Counted from the first letter of the stretch, positions 1 through 11,243 are shown. The stretch is 64,000 bases of DNA from Hippopus hippopus (GCA_946811185.2 OX328111.1:41900388-41964387); one strand, 5' to 3'. Made by a program: numbers and translations. Notes: generated from the letters alone by a model not told the origin.

Positions 1-102
1 CAATATGGACAAGTCTAAAATGTTGCTGTTTGGTTAAGGGTTAAAAACAGCTCAAGTACACATCTCTACCACAGGAGGGGATGTGGAATGATCACTTCAC
101 CC

Positions 103-329
103 TTAACCCTTTACCACACAATCCCGAGTTTTAACGACCTGAGAAAGAAGCCTTTTGAAAACATTGTGGGAAAAGGAGAAAATGCTGGTACCAGCATTTT
201 CTCCTTTTCCCACAATGTTTTCTAACCTTTCAAAAATGAATTTCAATTTTTGAGTAACATTTATTTTGTCGTCTGTAAATGCTTTCAATTTGGACCAGTC
301 TAAAATTTTGTCGTGTGGTAAAGAGTTAA
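103..329 (+). mobile_element. pbM1, reference copy with a perfect 66-bp palindrome
   Basis: A 227-bp copy bounded by TTAA on both sides. The centre, 157-222, is a perfect inverted repeat with 33-base arms; the left arm starts GAAAACATTGTGGGAAAAGG and the middle is GGTACC. The left flank has the ATCCCGAGTTTTAACGACC segment, the right flank the GTAAATGCTTTCAATTTGGA segment. There is no coding capacity. TTAA targets and CCCTTT ends point to a piggyBac-type enzyme. The end of a further copy occupies 1-44. Confidence 0.88.
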
Positions 330-531
330 GTTGCTAATGCGTGACTCGCTGACCTTTTGCGGACAATGTAGATCAAGATCAGACTGAACAGAACGTGCAG
401 TCTGATCCTGGATCTACACTGTCCGATAAAGAGATATTTATCTCCAAAATGTTAGTTTGAAATAACATTATTGAGGTTTTTACTATCGGCTTGAAAGTTT
501 TATCTAACTTATTTAGCAGGCTAAGGGTTAA
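326..531 (+). mobile_element. pbM2 element (TTAA, GATCAAGATCAGACTG dyad)
   Basis: Defining copy of the second TTAA family. It starts TTAAGTTGCTAATGCGTGAC, ends CAGGCTAAGGGTTAA, and holds a dyad of TGTAGATCAAGATCAGACTG against CAGTCTGATCCTGGATCTAC. Its left TTAA is shared with the pbM1 copy before it. Confidence 0.8.
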
Positions 532-892
532 AACATTTTTGCAGTAAAGCTGCAATTATACAATGAAACACAGATGTTATTTACAACTGATCATGTTTAC
601 TATAAATAACCAGGAAAAACTAAGAACCAGTCTTGTGGCATGGTTTTCTTAGCCTCCTTCCAATTACTTGTTTGGTATTTAATGTTTTCAACATACTGTA
701 TACGTGGATATATACACATGTCCAAAAGTTCGCGAATTACTGATTACAGACATTTTGCGAACGGAAATATTTGCGAATTCAAGACACTTGTTATTTGTTA
801 GTATACTTGTGGTAAAATACATGAACAGAAAAGTCCGCAAATTTATCAAATTTGCAAAATCGCAAAAATTTCCACGTCACAAAAATTTCCAC

Positions 893-1096
893 TTAACTCT
901 TTACCAAGTTCAAAGCACTTGCAGACAACAAATTAATTGTAACTAAAACCATTAAATTTGCCTTTCATAGAGAAAAAAACATTGTGGGAAAAGGAGAAAA
1001 TGCTGGTTACCAGCATTTTCTCCTTTTCCCACAATGTTTTCAATAGCCTTCTTCCTCAGGGTTGTTAAAAGTCGGGATTGTGTGGTAAAGAGTTAA
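893..1096 (-). mobile_element. pbM1
   Basis: TTAA to TTAA; palindrome at about 975-1038 is intact. Confidence 0.85.
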
Positions 1097-1203
1097 ACAG
1101 TAATTACAATAATATTGCAGAGGACAATGAACCTATCTATACTTTCCTGGAATTCTTCTTAAATCCTTTACCAAACAATCCCAAGTTTTAACAAATCTGA
1201 AGA

Positions 1204-1436
1204 AGATTGATTGATTGTATAGTGTTTAACGCCATTTTCAACATTATTTCAGTTATCTTGCAGCGGCCAGTGCACCTATCCATGCTTTCCTGGAGTTTCT
1301 TTTACCAGTACTCCGCAAACTATTCTTTCCAAGCTATTGACTATCATCAATCCTCAGAAAGAAGTTGGCTGAGCAACCTCCTGTTCGCAAATCTTGCACG
1401 CTAAGGTACCAATTGCTTGCTGTTATAGTGCACTGG
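1204..1436 (-). mobile_element. SINE family A
   Basis: Tail first: TTGATTGATTGTATAGTG, then CGGCCAGTGCACCTATCCAT and an eroded head. It truncates a pbM1 fragment at 1160-1203. Confidence 0.75.
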
Positions 1437-1440
1437 GCTA

Positions 1441-1674
1441 TTCAACTCTTCACCACACAATCCCAAGTTTTAACGACCCTGAGGAAGTAAGCTTTTGAAA
1501 ACATTGTGGGAAAAGGAGAAAACGCTGGTAACCAGCATTTTCTCCTTTTCCCACAATGTTTAATAGACTATCTGATCATCATTTGTCCCATCATTTCTGC
1601 CATATAAATGTTGCCATATGCAAGTGCTGTCAAATTGGACCTGTCTAAAATATTGTTTTGGAAAGAGTAAAGAG
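1441..1674 (+). mobile_element. pbM1
   Basis: Left end CAACTCTTCACC; right half eroded after 1560. Confidence 0.8.
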
Positions 1675-1883
1675 GGAAGAACTTTTGGTCAAATCCTACT
1701 TCAGTTATATCAAGTAAAATTTTATTCAAACATAACATTAAACACAACCATACTAAATCTTCCTTGCCAAAGGAAATTATCAAGACAAAGATTTTGCATG
1801 ATAAAGATTTAGTCAGTCTGTGTAATTTGTTACTCACTCCCAGCTTCCTATCTATAGGCTTAGAAACATGAATCTCCACTTCA

Positions 1884-2100
1884 CCCTTTACCAAAGAACC
1901 TAATGTTTTGATGAACCAAGGGTAGAGGAGTTTCGAAAATATTGCAGGTATAGGAGCAAATACTGCGACTAGAATTTTGCTCATTAAAAAAGTTTACACT
2001 TGTCAATTTGTCCAGTGCATTTGCAGACCAAGAATTAAATGTGGTTCGAATTGTGAAACATGTCTTTGATAGGGTTGAATTGAAAGGAGGAATAGAAAGC
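1884..2100. mobile_element. pbM1, badly eroded pieces
   Basis: CACCCTTTACCAAAGAACCT and TGCATTTGCAGACC fragments only. Confidence 0.45.
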
Positions 2101-2126
2101 AAATCAACTGCACCTTAAAAGCCCAG

Positions 2127-2460
2127 TAAAGGCCAAAATACCAAGGCATGTGTCATAATAGATCTAAATTTAAATCATACCATTTAAAAGTATGAAAAAT
2201 ATTGTGGTGATGACAGTGTGTTATCATGTGGTCGGGCCATATGTTAGTTGCTGGCAGAAAAAAGAATTTTAAAATTAGGCAAAAAGTCAACAAAAGACAC
2301 AGCTACCTGGCAGGTTTTAACCTAGTTTTGAAATTAATTTCTCTTTCAGCAACCGTACAATGACAGATTGCTATCTTCACAATAATTTCCATGCTTTTAA
2401 ATGGTATAAAATAAATTCAAATGCATTTAAACAACCGCTTGGTTTACTTTTGGACTTTAA
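2127..2460. mobile_element. Long inverted-repeat MITE (CATACCATTTAAAAGTATG), copy 1
   Basis: The left 110 bases pair imperfectly with the right 110 around ATCATACCATTTAAAAG and ACAATGACAGATTGC. The loop holds AACAAAAGACACAGCTACCT. Confidence 0.65.
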
Positions 2461-2467
2461 TGTTACA

Positions 2468-2697
2468 TTAACTCTTTCCCAAACAACAATATTTTAGACG
2501 GGTCCAACTTGAAAGCACTTGCAGACTACAAAATTTATATGGCACAAATGATGGGATTTGTATCAGATAAGTCTGGGAAACATTGTGGGAAAAGGAGAAA
2601 ATGCTGGTTGTCAGCATTTTCTCCTTTTCCCACACAGTTTTCAAAAGGCTTCTCCCTCACGGTCATTAAAACTACTGATTGTTTGGCAGAGGGCTAA
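2468..2697 (-). mobile_element. pbM1
   Basis: Palindrome near 2575-2640 with a changed centre (GGTTGTC). Confidence 0.85.
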
Positions 2698-2944
2698 ATG
2701 ATGATTTCTATCTTTGATAGGGTAGAAAACGTGGAAATGGTCAAAAAGCTGGTTACCCACAATGTTTTCTACTCTTTTGGAGACAAACCTCATCATATTT
2801 GCTACTACTTTATTTTGTCATCTTCTACAGCTTAGAATTCGGGATAGTCTATGATTTTGGATTTAGGTACAGACTTTTTTTGTTTGGAAATATTTTGGCA
2901 AAAGGAGAAATTGCTTGACGGGACAGCTTCTTCAAAAGATTGCT

Positions 2945-3199
2945 TTAACTCTTCACCACACAATCCCGACTTCTGACAATCCTGAGGAAGAGGGAATTTT
3001 GAAACAATGTGGGAAATGGATAAGTTCTTGGTTACCAGCATTTCTCCTTTTCCTACATTGTTTTCATAAGTCTTCTTTCTCAAGGTCTATAAAAGTCAGG
3101 ACTGTGGGGTAAAGATCTAAGTCACATTTGATATGTCATCTGCAAATGCTCCTCATTTTGACAGTTCTATAATTTTCTCATGTGATAAAGAGTTAACCT
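2945..3199. mobile_element. pbM1 hybrid with two like arms
   Basis: Both flanks of the palindrome are the ATCCCGAGTTTT type, inverted (2945-3120), followed directly by a separate right arm ending at the TTAA near 3196. Confidence 0.7.
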
Positions 3200-3395
3200 T
3201 CTACTTAACAATAAAGATTTTACAACCCTCAGGCAAGACATTTTTGGAATCATCTTGGGACAATGAGAAAACCAAGGTAAACCAGCATTTTTCAATTTTC
3301 CACATTTTTTTCTATCCCCTCATTTCAGCCACATTTTATTTGATCTTTGCAAAACGCTTCCAACATGGATAAATCTAGAATTTGTCCTACAATAG
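3196..3395 (+). mobile_element. pbM1, eroded
   Basis: Shares TTAA with the previous copy. Palindrome arms still recognisable at 3265-3310. Confidence 0.6.
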
Positions 3396-3569
3396 TTATT
3401 CCATATATGCTTAATTTACAATATATTGTTTGCCAGCTATTGCCTTACTCAATTCATGGATAAGTCATTTTTGAAGTTCTGTGCGATATTAAAAATCTGA
3501 AAAGCCCCCTTTTAAAAGATAAAATCATTGTTCCACAATGTTTGTCAAAAGCCTTCCTGTTTAGGTTAA

Positions 3570-3802
3570 TTAACCCTTTAAAAAAGCGACAAAATTTTAG
3601 ACTTGTCCAAATTGAAACCATTTGCAAGCAACCAATTTATATGTGGCTCAAATAATAGAATTTTTCTCTGTAAGGTAAGAAAACAATATTGGAAAAGGAG
3701 AAAATGCTGGTAACCAGCATTTTCTCCTTTTCCCATAATGTTTCAAATGGCTTCTTGCTCAGGGTTTCTAAAACTCGGGATGATTATGTGGTAATTGATT
3801 AA
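3570..3802 (-). mobile_element. pbM1
   Basis: TTAA both sides; palindrome at about 3690-3742. Confidence 0.85.
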
Positions 3803-4174
3803 AAGACACAATTGGTAAAGGGTCAAACGACAAGTTCCTTTAGTCATGAAAGCAATTACCACCTACACATACTGAAAATAAATAATCACTTTTCATCAGG
3901 TGTAGTCAAGGCAGAATACAGATCATATCATTTTCTTCAAAATAAAGTCTGTATTTTCCTTTGAAAATGATACTGTTATCATACAGGCTTATGTTCTTTA
4001 TCCACTCCGATAAGTAAAGTAGGTAAATATGTCAGTTTACAAGCTTCACCACTATCATTATGCTTCTTCATTTCATGCTTTTTGTAGTTTATCAGAAATA
4101 ATGGAGAAATATAGTTAAATATTTCATGGTTATGACCAGTGAAAAATACCAATTCCATATTTTCTATTTCTTCA

Positions 4175-4315
4175 CTTGAAGGTGGAAACAGTATTTCTAT
4201 AATGTTTTCCACCCTTTTAAAATAAAACCTACCATTTGAGCCACAATCAACCTTCTGTCTGCAAATACTTTGAATATAAACCAGTCAAGTATTTTGTTGT
4301 ATGGTAAAAAGTTAA
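4175..4315 (+). mobile_element. pbM1, right part
   Basis: Only the arm after the palindrome remains; abuts a pbM2 copy. Confidence 0.65.
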
Positions 4316-4524
4316 CCCTTAGACTGATTAGTGCGACTTTGGGTACTTTTGTGGACTAAGTAGATCAAGATCAGACTACACAAAATGTGCGGTCAGATCT
4401 TTGATCTACACTGTCCAATAAAGTACTTTTCTTTTCTGTAAAATTCAGCTTTGAAACCGCATTATTTAGGTTTTTACTATGGAGTGGAAAATTTTCTTAC
4501 ATTCACTTAGTATTTCATGATTAA
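4312..4524 (+). mobile_element. pbM2 element
   Basis: TTAACCCTTAGACTGATTAG to TTTCATGATTAA, with the dyad at 4361-4424. It shares its left TTAA with a pbM1 fragment. Confidence 0.8.
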
Positions 4525-4914
4525 AAGGCGAGCACAATGAGGCCTGCTTAGTTACCGCAGGAACACAATTCTAAACTGTTATGAGTTACGATGTCATGAG
4601 GATCACAAATCAGCATTTCAGTAGTTCCTTTCTGCCAGCCAGGAATCTTGTAAGCCACATCCTAATTAGCTATTCATGCCTGGAAAATTATCTCAAATGC
4701 TATTTTTAGATCATTCCAATCAGAAAAAGGCTTTTAACTATAAAATTGAATAACATGTAGGTGAAACCAAAAATAAGTTACAGACAATCAAATAATCATT
4801 AAGGCAGGTGAAGATATTGATTTGTTTAAAGCAATCTTTTGAAGAAGTTGCCCATTCAAGCAATTTATCCTTTTGCCAAAATTTTTTAAACAAAACAAAT
4901 AATTTTGCTGGAGA

Positions 4915-5131
4915 GTAACTCTTTACCAAATTAAACTTTTTTAGACTAGCCCAAACTCTAAGCAGTTGAAGATGACAGATCAATATAGCTAAAATGATGA
5001 TGTATGTCTCCAAGGGGTATAAAATACTAAGGGTAAAGGAGAAAATGTTGTTTACCATCATTTTCTCTTTTTCCCACAATGTTTTTTTAAAAGGCTTTTT
5101 CCCAGGGTAACTAAAAATGTTAAAGGGTTCA
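4915..5131 (-). mobile_element. pbM1
   Basis: Diverged palindrome at 5030-5082. Confidence 0.75.
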
Positions 5132-5760
5132 AGGTACAATTAGATGTCAATGACCCATATATGTCTTGGCAATATTTTTAAGATTTATTGTAAATGGACA
5201 TTTACTCTACCCTGGTTGTGTAGTGTATTTGAGTCAGATGCTTTGAGAAAAGTTGGTTTAAAGCATCTTCAAAACGTATCAACCCAGGTCATCCTGTGCA
5301 GTCCACACAAGATCACAACTTTTTGCAGTGGCTACAGGCTATGGAGTATGTGCTTACATTACATACACACAGTGTGAATTTTCATGCTATCAATCAGCAA
5401 TGGATAGGGGCAAAGCTGTACAATCTCGGTACAGAAATCACACACAGAACTTGCACTGGCACCCTTGAGAAACCTGAGCAGGGGCCATATGATTATCCCA
5501 TGGTATTTTGGGACAAAAATAGCCATCTTAAATCATCCACTGTATGAAACTTACACTTCAGCCTCAAAAAAAAGTTATTTCATTATTCAGAAAAAAAATG
5601 ATTATGAGGAGAAATATAACTAGGATGTGACAGTTTCTATAATGGTTAAAATCAAGAGTAAAACCCCAGTCAAGCAATTTAGAAAACAATGGTAGCTATA
5701 ATAGATACTATTGCACACATAGGGAATTCATCTATTATCCACATGGCATAATCTCAGACT
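5132..5760. other. Unassigned stretch
   Basis: No repeat unit or gene recognised. An 83-codon open frame at 5296-5547 (MQSTQDHNFLQWLQAMEYVL) matches nothing I know and has no splice or promoter context. Confidence 0.3.
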
Positions 5761-6158
5761 TTTCTTCATTGCAAGCAGTTCCTCAGCAGAATGAATATGC
5801 CTGAACTAATGGGATTTGTCCATTAGAGGGATCAAAACCATTGTGGGAAAAGAGGAAAAAGCTGTTTAACAGCATTTCATCCTCCTTTTCCAACAATGTT
5901 TTCAAAAGCCTTTTATCCATGGGCTATTCTGTTAATTCTTTACCAAACGACAAAATTTTAGACTTGTCCAAATTGAAAGCATTTGCAGATGACAAAATAA
6001 ATGTGACTCAAAAATTGGAACTTGACATTAGAAAAGTAGAAAACATTGTGGGAAAAGGAGAAAATGCTGGTGACCAGCATTTTCTCCTTTTCCCACTTTG
6101 TCTTCAGAAGGCTTCTTCCTCTGGGTCGTAAAAACCAGGGATTGTTTGGTAAAGGGTT
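5760..6158 (-). mobile_element. pbM1, two copies sharing TTAA at 5932-5935
   Basis: The first is left-truncated. The second (5932-6158) is near consensus apart from its right TTAA, which has become TTTT. Confidence 0.82.
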
Positions 6159-6242
6159 TTTGCGTGCATGTTTAGGAAAGGGCTATATAATGCATCTGTT
6201 CAACTCATCAGCAACATCTTATGTCTACAGCATATTTTTTCA

Positions 6243-6475
6243 TTAACACTCTACCAGAAGACTTCCACAAATTGAAAGCATTTGAAGATGACAAATAAAA
6301 TGAGACTCAAATGATTTTTTGTTGAAAAAGTAAACCAGAGTTTTCTTTGAAAAAATATGTATCATTGAAGAAAAAAAAAAGAATAAACTGGTAATCTGCA
6401 GTTTTATCCTTTTCCTAAAATGTTTTTTTCAACTCCCCTTCTATCACTGGGTCATTACAACCTAGGAACAGGGTT
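6243..6475 (-). mobile_element. pbM1, eroded
   Basis: Arms recognisable at 6245-6300 and 6400-6460. Confidence 0.55.
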
Positions 6476-6681
6476 CTGAAAATTCTGTGGTGAGATGAAT
6501 GATTTGCAATCTGGAAGACCCTTGTTAGATCCTCAATCAAGGCACTTGTTATTTAGGGGGTGAGTCACTTCTGAGCCCTTGCCTTGCTTACTGGCAAAAT
6601 CCGTGACACACATAATCAAGTGCACTTTTGTTGTGCCATGATTGAAAAAATGTTGAATCAATCAGGAAACAAAATTGTTTG

Positions 6682-6908
6682 GTTCACCCTTGATACAATA
6701 ACCCCTCATTTTAACAAATCTAGGAAAAGCCTTTGAATAAATTATATAGGAAAACGAGAAAAAGCTGGAAAGCGGCATTTTGACCTTGTCCAACATTTTT
6801 CTCTATCCTATGAAAAACAAATTAATTGGTTTTAGCCTTATTTGATGTATCATCTGCAAATGCTTCAGATTTGGACAACTTTAAAACTTTGTCATCTGGT
6901 AAGGGTTA
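6682..6908 (+). mobile_element. pbM1
   Basis: Diverged palindrome; right end GGTAAGGGTTAA. Confidence 0.75.
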
Positions 6909-8192
6909 ACTCTTAAATCTGGACATGAACTCAAAAATTGGAATCATGGCCAGATGACAATTCAAATCAGGTAAAAAAAGGTGTAACATGTCTACGAAAG
7001 GGTAGAAAACAGGACAAGAGGGCCATGATGGCCCTGTATCGTTCCACTGGCTAATAAGTAAAAACCTTACATGCCAAATATTACAATACTTGGCAAATTG
7101 GTTTTGAACAGGAGACCCCTGAGACAGGACTAAAACTGGTAGCCCTAGTTCTTATGGTTAGTAACAAGAAGATTTCTGAAGTTTTCACTATATAAGCCCA
7201 TGTAAAACTTCTGACCTCTGGGGTGGGATCAAATTCAACCCTGGGCTATAATTTGGGCACTCTTGGTAACGGCCCACTAGATAAAGCTACATGCAAAATT
7301 TGGTAGCCCTAGGTTTTATGACTAAGTACAGGGAGATTTCTAAAGTTTTCCCTATACAAGCCTATGAAAAACTTGTGACCCCTGGGGCGGGGCCAAATTT
7401 GACCATAGGGCTATAATTTGGGCACTCTTGGTAGAGGCCCACTAGTTAAACCCACGTGCAAAATCTGGTAGTCCTAGGCCTCATGGCTAGGTGCAGGGAG
7501 ATTTCTAATGTTTTCTCTATATCAGCCCATGTAAAAGTTGTGACCCCTGGGGCAGGGTCAAATTTGACCCCAGGGCTATAATTTGGGCACTCTTGGTAGA
7601 AGCCCACTAGATAAAGCCGCATGCAAAATTTGGTAACCCTAGGCCTTAAGGCTATGTAAAGGAAGATTTCTGAAGTTTTGTCTGTATAAGCCCATGTAAA
7701 ACTTGTGACCCCCGGGACAGGGCCAATTTTAACCCCAGGGCTATAATTTGAAGAAACTTGATAGAGGTCTGCTAGATAAAGCTACATGCTAAATTTGGTA
7801 GCCCTAGGCCTTATAGTTTCAGACAAGAAGATTTTCAAAGATTTCCAGTATTTTTAAGTTTTGTTGCCATGGAAACCAGAGTTTTTGAAGGAATCAAATT
7901 CTTTCAATAATTCTGAAGAGGACCATGGCAGGATCATTTCTGTGAAGTTTCATCAAATTTGGATGGGTAGTTTCAGAGAAGAAGACATGTGAAATAAAAG
8001 TTAATGGATGGACGGACGCACGCACACATGGACGGACGCACGCACGACGGACACCTGGCCATAACATTAAGCCCGCTGGCCTTTTGCCAGTGGAGCTAAA
8101 AAAGGGGAAAATGCTGCATTTTCTTCTTCTCAAACAATTTTTTTTTTCCTGCAGAGTCCTTTAAATACAGGATCATCTGATAATGAGTAAAC
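6905..8192 (-). mobile_element. pbM1 split by the 165-bp-repeat element
   Basis: Left part 6905-7012, right part 8104-8192. The break falls in the palindrome. Confidence 0.72.
7013..8103. mobile_element. Dispersed element with four 165-bp internal repeats
   Basis: It begins ACAAGAGGGCCATGATGGCC and ends GCCAGTGGAGCTAAAA, with CCACTGGC/GCCAGTGG as inverted subterminal bases. The phrase CTATAATTTG recurs at 7246, 7411, 7576 and 7741, an exact 165-base period. Near the right end is a simple GGACGGACGCACGCAC tract. It splits a pbM1 copy. No coding frame is seen. Confidence 0.75.
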
Positions 8193-9777
8193 CCTGGACC
8201 ACACAATCCAAGGTTTTAATGACCCTGAAAAAGAAGGTTTTTGAAAACATAGTGGGAGAAAAAGCTAATAAGCAGCATTTCTCCATTTCCAACAATCTAT
8301 CTCTTTAAAGACAAATCCTATTATTGAGCCACACTTAATTTGTTGACTACGAAATGCATAATCCCGTCTTTAGTCCAGAAGAAATAGCCTTTTGAAACAT
8401 AGCGGGAAAAGGAGAAAATGCTGGCAGGGTTGCATCTAGAAATGTTCAAATAGGGGGGCTGGCCCCCATCATCTTCAGAAAAAGGGGGGCACTCCCCCCC
8501 TTTCAAGTGTAAAGAGGGGGGACAAATTTCATGGCGGTTCTGATAGTATGGTAAAGGGTTAATGTATTATTTGTTTTTGTCTTTGGAAAAATAATAATGA
8601 TTATATCCATTAAAGGGGTTATTGTGTTCTAGTCTTCTTTGTTAAGATGAATGTCTTGTAACTTCTTCTTTAACACTTGTTACAGTATAATCACTGTAAG
8701 ACAAGTAGACTAACCCCCATCCTACCCTATCTATCCTAAGTTGTTCAACATTTTCATTTCATAAATTCAACGAAATTTTAACCTCAGTGTTAGACTGAGA
8801 TTTTAGCTTCCATCTATTATTTCATACAGATATTTATGTAAATTCACTGCTTAAATTCACTACCAAAGCTGAAAAGACAGTCTAAAGTGCCTCTGTTCAG
8901 ACGATGTCAAGTAGACATTTTGTTGTGTCATGGGTTTTCGCGCTTTTCTGCATCAATCTTTTTTCATGTCAGTTAATTTTTTAAAAAGTATTTCCACATG
9001 ATATTGCAAGAATTTGTCAGTAAGGGTTGTAGGTCACTTCAAAACATGTCATTTTACTCTAGATCAGTGGATTGGCATCATCATTTCACTTTTCATTACA
9101 CGCCAGCTTGTTCAGTTGTAATAAACGGTGACGCGTGGTCCGTCATATTTAATACTCACTGTTTATGATGAAGTTATTTTCTTTCAAGAATTTTGTAGCC
9201 TTAAGAAATCACTTGTTGCCAGCAGATTCGCCAGTGCGTCATTTTTGGACACATCTTTTTCTAAATTGTCCCATTCAGTGATCGACAGCATGGGCCCTGC
9301 AATGAGGCTTTTCGTCTGCATAACACAGATGACAAGCGTCTATTGATATGATCAAAATAACCCTACAGTCTACGATTTAAGTTTACGGTTTTAAGTTTCG
9401 AATGATTACTGGGGTGACCATGCAAATTTTGTTACATTTTATCCCCCCCCCCCCCGTCTTTTTTCCTCTCTTTATCCCCGATTATGGTGCGCACGATCAT
9501 GCAATTTTTGCGGGCTAGTTCGTTTTAGTGCGGAATTTGGTGCACAAACAAATTTCGTTTTCGCGGGATTTTTTATTTTGATGCGAGATTTCGGCAATCC
9601 CGCACGCTAGATGCAACCCTGTGCTGGTAACCAGCATTTGCCACCTTTCCAACAATGTTTTCTATCCTTCCAAAGACAGGTCTCATAATTTTAAACCACA
9701 TTTAGTTTGTCCTCTCCAAATGCTGACAATAATAAATATGGTCATGTGCAAAAGATTATTGTTTGGTACAAAATTAA
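8185..9777 (+). mobile_element. pbM1 pair, second copy split by CAGGG element 1
   Basis: 8185-8330 is one short copy; 8357-8424 plus 9622-9777 is another, cut exactly at TGCTGG in the palindrome arm. Confidence 0.78.
8425..9621. mobile_element. CAGGG-ended DNA element 1, 6-bp duplication TGCTGG
   Basis: Ends are CAGGGTTGCATCTAG and CTAGATGCAACCCTG in perfect inversion. TGCTGG occurs at 8419-8424 and again at 9622-9627. It split a pbM1 palindrome, whose second half resumes at 9624. It contains C-runs at 8491-8500 and near 9442, and no coding frame I recognise. Confidence 0.85.
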
Positions 9778-9814
9778 CACTTTATCAAACAAGAACTTGT
9801 CCGAATCCAAAGTA

Positions 9815-11243
9815 CAGGGTGTTTCATAATATCTGCCACTATTTTAAACATCAAAAACTTTTACATAAAAAAGAAATTATGTTTTTACATTTAACTATGT
9901 TATTGTACATAGAATAAAGTTTTATTTGATATATAACATGTAGGTATTACCCTTGTAAATACACGCAGTTTCAAAATTCTTTAAAATGTCAATTTTATAG
10001 AATGTGTTCTAAATGACGTCCATTCTGGTCAATAACAACGTCGACTCTGTGCCGGAAATTTCGGATTACGTTTGCACATGTCTCACTGCTTATGATCTTC
10101 ATTTTTCTCTTGATTGCAGTTTTGAGTTCAGCTGTGGTCTGTGGGGAGTGCTTATAGACCCTGTCTTTAAGGTATCCCCACAGCTAAAAATCAAGTGGGC
10201 TTAAATCCGGGGAGTGTGGTGGCCACTCAATATCCGTTTTTAATGAAATGAAGTTATCACCAAAAGTCTTTTGTATCCAGTCAATCACATTTCTAGCTGT
10301 ATGAGGAGTTGCACCATCCTGCTGGAACCATGTGGTGTTTATATCAATTCCCTTACGTCTCAAAGCTGGTAGAAATTTGTTTTTAAGAATATTTAAATAG
10401 CGGTCTTGATTTACAGTCTCCACAGTTCCATCCTCATCTTCAAAAAAGAAAGGGCCAATTATGCCCTCAGCACTTAATGCCGCCCACACTGTAACCTTTT
10501 CAGAGTGGAGAGGTTTTTCAATATAAAATTCTGGCTTTTCAGTTCCCCAAAATATGGAATTCTTCTTGTTCACTTGTGCATTTAGATAAAAGTGGGCTTC
10601 ATCCGAGAACCATATCTGTCCCACGATATCATCATTTTCCATAACCCATCTTGCAAATGACAATCTGCTTTCGATATCTGTTGGTTTGAGGTGTTGCATA
10701 ATAGAAATTTTATATGGAGTCAGTTTTAAATCATATTTTAGCATTCTGTAAACACTTGAATGGCTGGCAATCTTAGTAATATCTCCAAATACCATTTGAA
10801 CAGATTTTCTTGGTGTTTCTGTGATCACCGCTTTAACCTGTTCAATTGTCGCTTCATTCCGCAAGGATTATTGTGTCTCCCATCTTCAATTGAGCCCATA
10901 ACTTCAAATCACTTTACAATTCTATGTATCTGTTTTTTATCAAGTTTACCTACATCTGGACACCTTTTCTGCATAGTTCTAATCACTGTAATAGGTGATT
11001 TAGTTTCATAATATATTTTAACAATTTCTTTGCAGTGATCCTTAATTGGCGCCATCTTGGAAAACTGACCACAGGAAATGACGTCATAAATGACATTATG
11101 ATGTTGACGTTTTCCCGTACTTTATTAGTCAAATAAAATTTTAATATATAAGCTTTCAAAGGGTGTACATATCATTGTTTTATCCTCATGAACTAAAAAG
11201 ATATAAAACTTTGTAATGGTGGCAGATATTATGAAACACCCTG
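9815..11243 (-). mobile_element. Complete Tc1/mariner element inside a pbM1 copy
   Basis: Both ends read CAGGGTGTTTCATAATATCT in inverted orientation and match for about 25 bases. TA flanks each side (9813-9814 and 11244-11245), the target duplication expected for the superfamily. The element is 1429 bp, carries the broken transposase, and splits a pbM1 copy (9774-11415). Confidence 0.92.
9995..11055 (-). pseudogene. Tc1/mariner transposase, broken (DD41D spacing)
   Basis: The frame opens with ATG at 11055 (MAPIKDHCKEIVKIYYETK), an N-terminal helix-turn-helix region. It meets a TGA at 10911-10909 and then needs a frame change near 10865. The catalytic part is intact: WFSDEAHF, QQDGATPHT and WPPHSPDLSPLDF, with 41 residues between the second and third acidic residues. 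A TAG at 10186-10184 follows, after which the same frame continues (LWGYLKDRVYKHSPQTTAEL) to TAA at 9997-9995. Two stops and one frameshift make it non-coding today. Without its breaks it would be about 350 residues, normal for the superfamily. Confidence 0.9.

Noticed and set aside
157..222. Regularly recurring palindromes considered as a CRISPR-like array
   Set aside because: The repeats are whole transposons with TTAA ends and varied spacing in an animal genome, and spacers are not of uniform length.
103..288. Recurring peptides such as [20 protein letters not shown] in dozens of open frames
   Set aside because: They are translations of the pbM1 palindrome, not a gene family; frames change and stop at MITE ends.
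1568..1984. Long minus-strand open frame of 138 codons
   Set aside because: It runs through pbM1 arms and intergenic AT-rich sequence, with no domain or codon pattern of a gene.
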